From the NCBI GenBank assembly GCA_002722455.1, contig PBMB01000019.1, forward strand, positions 1 through 64,000: a DNA stretch of 64,000 nt. Reading direction: 5' to 3'. A program made the position numbers and the translations under genes. Below, piece by piece: positions 60,151 through 64,000 of this stretch. This DNA is from Chloroflexota bacterium (lineage in GTDB: Bacteria > Chloroflexota > Dehalococcoidia > Lucifugimonadales > GCA-2722455). The number at the start of each line of letters is the position of its first letter. The stretch's first letter is position 1. The notes below the pieces were generated by a model that saw only the letters and a list, made by a program, of their open reading frames with translations, ran no database searches and had not been told where the DNA came from.

Positions 60151-60390
60151 ATGAGTAAAACAACAACCTTGAGCAGTCACAAATGTTTTAACTGTAAAGA
60201 ATCTGATAAATATCACCTTGATGACTCATTTGGTGAAAATTGCTCTCAATGTTCAGAAAATTCTCTTTGTGAAGAATGTCTATTGGACAAAGAATACCCG
60301 CATGTTGTTTCTCATAGTAACCAACATTGTTCTTTTAAAGCCATTGCTCGTGGAAAAACAAAAAAAGAAGCTGTTGAAGCTTGGGAATAA
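60151..60390 (+). CDS. zinc-binding protein, 79 aa
   Basis: C12-x2-C15, C31-x2-C34, C40-x2-C43 and C60 give two or three zinc knuckles. The last residues (GKTKKEAVEAW) resemble the tail of Lar-like restriction-alleviation proteins, but the rest does not. Promoter TTGCTT, 17 bp, TATTAT ends just upstream. Another in-frame ATG lies at 60139. Confidence 0.7.
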   Translation: MSKTTTLSSHKCFNCKESDKYHLDDSFGENCSQCSENSLCEECLLDKEYPHVVSHSNQHCSFKAIARGKTKKEAVEAWE

Positions 60391-60439
60391 AATAACAACG
60401 TTAAAAACGCAAGACAAACTTGTTAATTTTGGAGCTATT

Positions 60440-61099
60440 ATGATCGTCAAACGACTTGAATGTGTTCTCGACAAAGATATGAAAAAACGATTTGTCGCCA
60501 TCTTAAACTCAACTATGGAGAAGCTTAATTACAAGCCTTCTGATTATCACATTGTTGAACGAAATAACATGATTGGAGCATTTTACTCTCCTATTGATCT
60601 AGACCTTGATTATTCTAAAAATGAACCGAAATCAAAACCTTTATACATTGCTGATACGTCTTTTTGTCTTTCCATAGGCAAACACGCTTTTAGCGATGAA
60701 ATCCTGTTCGGTTTAGAACATAAAAACGCTAATTTCTTATTTGGCGCACAGACTCCATATAATGAATCTACTGAATATGCTTCTGTTAGAGCCATTATTG
60801 ATAACTTTGTTCTTTTTACCGAAACAACATTAGAACATTTCTACTTTGGAAACGGCAAACCAGAGTTGTTATTGAAAAACAATCGTATTCTTATGGAAAC
60901 AGACGATTATTTGAAATCTATGCTTAAAAAGATTATGCGCTCTAATCTTTATACTGAAATGAATGAGGAAATTTATTTTAGTCAGCAAGAAATCAAAGCA
61001 AATTTTGAAAAACGCATTAAAGTCGTTGAAGAAATTTTAAAAAAAAAAACACAGCACAAAAAGCCGCCTCCAGTGGCTTTTTTCTTTTGTATTTTATAA
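60440..61099 (+). CDS. hypothetical protein, 219 aa, reading through its terminator
   Basis: The long frame from 60218 overlaps the zinc gene, so the ATG at 60440 after GGAG is chosen. Helical C-terminus. The last residues (KKKTQHKKPPPVAFFFCIL) are encoded by an A11 run (61039-61049) and by the terminator hairpin itself, so a stop codon appears to have been lost or an indel occurred. Unrecognised. Confidence 0.68.
   Translation: MIVKRLECVLDKDMKKRFVAILNSTMEKLNYKPSDYHIVERNNMIGAFYSPIDLDLDYSKNEPKSKPLYIADTSFCLSIGKHAFSDEILFGLEHKNANFLFGAQTPYNESTEYASVRAIIDNFVLFTETTLEHFYFGNGKPELLLKNNRILMETDDYLKSMLKKIMRSNLYTEMNEEIYFSQQEIKANFEKRIKVVEEILKKKTQHKKPPPVAFFFCIL
61058..61083 (+). terminator. terminator inside a coding end
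   Basis: AAAAGCC/GGCTTTT hairpin and T-run, overlapping the C-terminal codons of the 219-aa frame. Confidence 0.7.
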
Positions 61100-61123
61100 A
61101 ATAATACAATCATTTAATCACAG

Positions 61124-61249
61124 GTATTAGAAATAGAATTACAAAGTTTTGTTGAGAAATTAAAAACAGCTTCAATTGATCAAATTAAAGATATGCAAAC
61201 TTCAAGACATCACTTTGTTGAGAATTATTCTTTTTTTCGTCATGTCTGA
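61124..61249 (+). pseudogene. 41-codon fragment without a start
   Basis: An open stretch encoding VLEIELQSFVEKLKTASIDQ and a further 21 residues ends in TGA at 61247. No ATG/GTG/TTG with a ribosome site opens it except an internal ATG. The composition looks protein-like, so it may be the end of a deleted gene. Confidence 0.3.
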
Positions 61250-61360
61250 AAACCAGTCAGTTTTTAAGAAGAAATACGTCAAAAATATAATTTCAAACAT
61301 TGTTTTGTAGTCTTTGTTTTGCTATAATATTTAGACATTTTAAAGCAAAGAGAAATCAAA

Positions 61361-61780
61361 ATGATTAAAGATAAATTAAATGCAATGCCGTATATTGGTG
61401 GACATACAGGGTTTGTCGCTAATTTCGAAACCATGACAAATAAAGACATTGACGTTTATCTTGCTTATTTACTAGGTGAAATTAACGCAGATCAGTTAAT
61501 CAATGGTGTTACTGTTACTCGCTATACTGAATCTGAGACAGAAGCCTACAAACTCATTCATGAAAACAGCATTGCTATTATTCCTATTAAAGAGAATGGC
61601 TACCGTGCAGCAAAAATGGAGTTTAATGATTCCGAAGAAATGGAGTACGTCTCTGGTTACAAATCTTGTTCTGAAAATGATCTTGTCCCTATCGTTTCTG
61701 GATTAAAAACTCTTTGCCGAGTTCTTGAAATCGAAGAATTAGAAAAAGCAATTAATCTGTTTGAAACTCTACAAAAATAG
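61361..61780 (+). CDS. hypothetical protein, 139 aa
   Basis: Promoter TTGTTT, 17 bp, TATAAT and AAAGAG precede it. Mixed alpha/beta; contains YVSGYKSCSENDL. Unrecognised. Confidence 0.77.
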   Translation: MIKDKLNAMPYIGGHTGFVANFETMTNKDIDVYLAYLLGEINADQLINGVTVTRYTESETEAYKLIHENSIAIIPIKENGYRAAKMEFNDSEEMEYVSGYKSCSENDLVPIVSGLKTLCRVLEIEELEKAINLFETLQK

Positions 61781-61852
61781 TGTTTTATTCGTTGATTATT
61801 ATTTTGGATTAGGTTAAGATTAAAGCACATTTCGGAGATAGGAAGAAAAATT

Positions 61853-62191
61853 ATGAGCATGAACCTTCATTTAAAAATCGACGGTGAAGACATTCCATTG
61901 GAGCAGACCAAAACAAAAGAGACTTCTTTTGTCCTTGGTGTCGATGTTGAAAAATGCACAGACGGTCAAGGTTATTCAACTGGATTTCAACTTTCTTCTA
62001 TTAAAAATCCAGATTCATTTAATGAAGCTTACGAGCGACTAAAAGAATTGGCTTTTACAAAATCTGTTGAACATGGCAGTATTGATAACTTGCTAATTGA
62101 AGGAACTATCCGAATCAAAGACTCTTTAAACTATCTTAGTTATAAGGGTAATATCCCTGTTCGTAGTGAAGCAGTTCTTTACTTTCTTTAA
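61853..62191 (+). CDS. hypothetical protein, 112 aa
   Basis: CGGAG and AGGAAG lie ahead of the ATG. Beta-rich, acidic. Unrecognised. Confidence 0.75.
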   Translation: MSMNLHLKIDGEDIPLEQTKTKETSFVLGVDVEKCTDGQGYSTGFQLSSIKNPDSFNEAYERLKELAFTKSVEHGSIDNLLIEGTIRIKDSLNYLSYKGNIPVRSEAVLYFL

Positions 62192-62308
62192 TCTTTGATT
62201 TTTCTTATTAACATTTATTGGACAAAAAAAATAAAAATAATGTAACAGCCTTTTAATTTGTAGATTATTTGGCTATTATATTAAAACAATATATTCTCGG
62301 TTAAATAA

Positions 62309-62947
62309 ATGGACATGACACTAGACGATTTTCTAAACAAAGATAATGTTGAAGTTAAACACATTAGAAAAAATGTAAGAAAAGCAGGAAACGATACTTA
62401 TTATTATTCAGTTGCTCTCATTATTACTATCAAGCAGGGATTTGAAAACAAAGATTTAGAAATCGCATTCTTTCAAGAAAAAGATGAATCAAAAACCAAT
62501 TTAATAATTGCACCTTCCATTAGACTTGGGAATAAAAACATTGGTTTGTTAAGTGTTTTTGAGATTGAACCCGATATTGCAAAAATCGTTAAAAATGAAA
62601 TCGTTTCTTTTTTAACGGCTTTCGAATTTAACTTTTTGGGTTATGGCGAAACGCTTGACGATTTTAAAATCAAAAAACACAAAGATAATCAAGATATTTT
62701 CTCTATTCACCCGCTTAAAGACATTGGCTACAATGACTCATTAGAAATTGAAAAAAATATATTCCGACACTTTCTAAAATCCAATAAAGCATTGAACTTT
62801 GAAAATGAAAATGACATTGATTTTATCAAAGACCCAAAAATTTTTGATATTCTATGCCATTTAAAAATGAAAGAAATTGAAAATTTACTGTCTGGACATT
62901 CTTCTAAAGATTGGGTTGATATTATTTTATTAAACAAAACTATCTAA
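62309..62947 (+). CDS. hypothetical protein, 212 aa
   Basis: Starts MDMTLDDFL after CGG-type weak ribosome site. Mixed fold, acidic; unrecognised. The next gene starts 9 bases on. Confidence 0.75.
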   Translation: MDMTLDDFLNKDNVEVKHIRKNVRKAGNDTYYYSVALIITIKQGFENKDLEIAFFQEKDESKTNLIIAPSIRLGNKNIGLLSVFEIEPDIAKIVKNEIVSFLTAFEFNFLGYGETLDDFKIKKHKDNQDIFSIHPLKDIGYNDSLEIEKNIFRHFLKSNKALNFENENDIDFIKDPKIFDILCHLKMKEIENLLSGHSSKDWVDIILLNKTI

Positions 62948-62956
62948 AGGTATTGT

Positions 62957-63172
62957 ATGACTGAAAAACGAGTTATGATTAAAAATCGACAAACTGGTAA
63001 GTATTGGTATGGGTTTGGAAAAGGTGAGTCAACCAGTAGTTTTTTTGAAGAACGAGATTATGAAGATACGACAATCAAACAAGCTACTCATTATGATCTA
63101 AATGACAAGCGAGAGTCTGATTATCTCAATGCAAACTTTAATGAAAAAGAGCATGAACTTATTGAAGTTTAA
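62957..63172 (+). CDS. hypothetical protein, 71 aa
   Basis: AAAGG precedes the ATG; coupled to the gene before. Small, charged, with KYWYGFGKGESTSSFFEERDYE. Unrecognised. Confidence 0.73.
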   Translation: MTEKRVMIKNRQTGKYWYGFGKGESTSSFFEERDYEDTTIKQATHYDLNDKRESDYLNANFNEKEHELIEV

Positions 63173-63182
63173 TAATTAAAAG

Positions 63183-63208
63183 AAAAGCCGCTTCAAGCGG
63201 CTTTTTTT
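63183..63208. terminator. bidirectional terminator
   Basis: AAAAGCCGCTT/AAGCGGCTTTT hairpin between convergent genes. Confidence 0.85.
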
Positions 63209-63217
63209 GATTCTGAA

Positions 63218-63415
63218 TTATTCTTTCAACGATTCGTCTTTAATTTCCCAACGTCTATTACAGGTTGTGCAACAATCGTGGTTTTGATCGTAAATCAATG
63301 GCATACCAAAAGAACAAAAAGGACAAATCTCTGTCTCAGGCTTTTGTCTTACAGGTGGTTTCTTCTTTGGTTTTGAAAAAATTGCTTTAAGATTTGGAAT
63401 TTTAATCGTCTTCAT
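63218..63415 (-). CDS. zinc-ribbon protein, 65 aa
   Basis: CPFC (32-35) and CTTC (near 50-53) make a zinc ribbon, after a basic N-terminal region (KPKKKPPVRQK). Minus-strand promoter TTGTTC, 17 bp, TATAAT. Unknown role, perhaps nucleic-acid binding. Confidence 0.75.
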   Translation of the reverse strand: MKTIKIPNLKAIFSKPKKKPPVRQKPETEICPFCSFGMPLIYDQNHDCCTTCNRRWEIKDESLKE

Positions 63416-63549
63416 TTTGCTAATCTCTTCTTTGTCTATTTGCTTTATTATAGCAAGAAATCACCATTAGAACAAGTTTGTTTTTTTATTGCTTTAAATC
63501 TATTTTTATCGTATAATTAACTTAGTTTAAAAATCAAAAGGGCGCAGAA

Positions 63550-64000
63550 ATGCTAGTTTCAGTTCAAGACGTTAAAGTAAGAAAGCACACAGATTCTCAA
63601 CGTGAAAAAACGTATTATCTTGATTCTCTAATTAAAAGAAAAATCAAAGAGAAAGGCTCTGTTTTCCCTAAGCTTTTCCGTCACCTTGATACTTTTGACA
63701 TGGAACAAGTTTCTAAGCACATTTCAGAAGATTTTGGTTTAAACATGCGTAAGCTGCAGGTTTCTACCTCTTACATTGGAAGCAGCCACACGGTAAGTTA
63801 TGCAGAAGGTGGTGATATTTTCATTCACAACGGTCATAGACACTCTTTAATGGTTCTTCTTCATGAATACGCTCATATTTTTACAGATTTCTTTTTCCGT
63901 TCTGTAAATGGTTCTGCTCATGACGGTTATTTTAATGCTGCATACCGATTTTTACTAAATCATTATCATATTTTGTCTTATGACGAATTTAATGAACTTG
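63550..64000 (+). CDS. truncated HExxH metallopeptidase-like protein (at least 150 aa)
   Basis: No stop codon is reached by the window end. HEYAH (within LLHEYAHIF, about residue 112) is a gluzincin-type zinc motif, with AHDGYFNAAYRF about 15 residues on offering a possible third ligand His. The N-terminus is basic and helical. Probably a protease or an inactive relative. Promoter TATAAT with leader of the AACTTAGTTTAAAAAT type lies upstream. Confidence 0.65.
   Translation, partial: MLVSVQDVKVRKHTDSQREKTYYLDSLIKRKIKEKGSVFPKLFRHLDTFDMEQVSKHISEDFGLNMRKLQVSTSYIGSSHTVSYAEGGDIFIHNGHRHSLMVLLHEYAHIFTDFFFRSVNGSAHDGYFNAAYRFLLNHYHILSYDEFNEL

Overview
The window is AT-rich (by eye about two thirds A+T) and packed with small, mostly unrecognised genes, nearly all on the + strand. 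Each is typically bracketed by its own sigma70-type promoter and intrinsic terminator instead of lying in a long operon. No virion, replication, ribosomal or central-metabolism genes are visible. This layout looks like an accessory region of a large bacteriophage genome, or less likely a big plasmid or genomic island, in a marine Vibrio-like gammaproteobacterium. Host-like cargo supports that affiliation: a trypsin-type protease with a GlyGly-CTERM tail, a glycine-zipper lipoprotein and a methyl-accepting chemotaxis protein. The phage assignment is inference, because nothing in the window is a phage hallmark.

Layout: 1-109 is the 3' part of a tRNA-like RNA. 135-10900 holds small unknown genes with a lipoprotein, a Nudix hydrolase, a short kinase-like protein and a calcineurin-type phosphoesterase. 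10968-15723 has a SpeD-type S-adenosylmethionine decarboxylase, zinc-ribbon and HAD proteins and tandem paralogs. 16082-18325 carries two minus-strand paralogs ending in a sigma70 region-4-like helix-turn-helix. 18484-27160 has small genes, a possible ADP-ribosyltransferase-fold protein behind a triple hairpin, a SEC-C protein and a membrane-anchored protein. 27373-33606 holds the chemotaxis receptor, a methyltransferase and a secreted fibrinogen-like protein. 33688-46689 has more small genes, the secreted protease and a second HAD protein. 46727-54287 has an HhH-GPD DNA glycosylase on the minus strand, a GIY-YIG nuclease with four zinc-finger-like repeats and a phosphoribosyltransferase-like protein. 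54366-64000 holds small unknown genes, a T-rich gene-poor kilobase (57891-58934) and a truncated HExxH metallopeptidase.

The most unusual theme is regulatory. At least sixteen gene boundaries carry a fused element in which the terminator hairpin of the upstream gene contains the -35 (TTGNNN) of the next promoter and the U-tract forms most of the 17-18 bp spacer to TATAAT/TATTAT. At one boundary the -10 itself sits in the hairpin loop. The transcripts then start with one of two recurring leaders. Most genes are therefore independent transcription units with almost no intergenic cost. Recognisable functions are nucleotide and nucleic-acid metabolism (Nudix, HAD, phosphoesterase, deoxyribosyltransferase-like, phosphoribosyltransferase-like, DNA glycosylase, GIY-YIG), polyamine metabolism, transcription, and surface or secreted host-interaction proteins.
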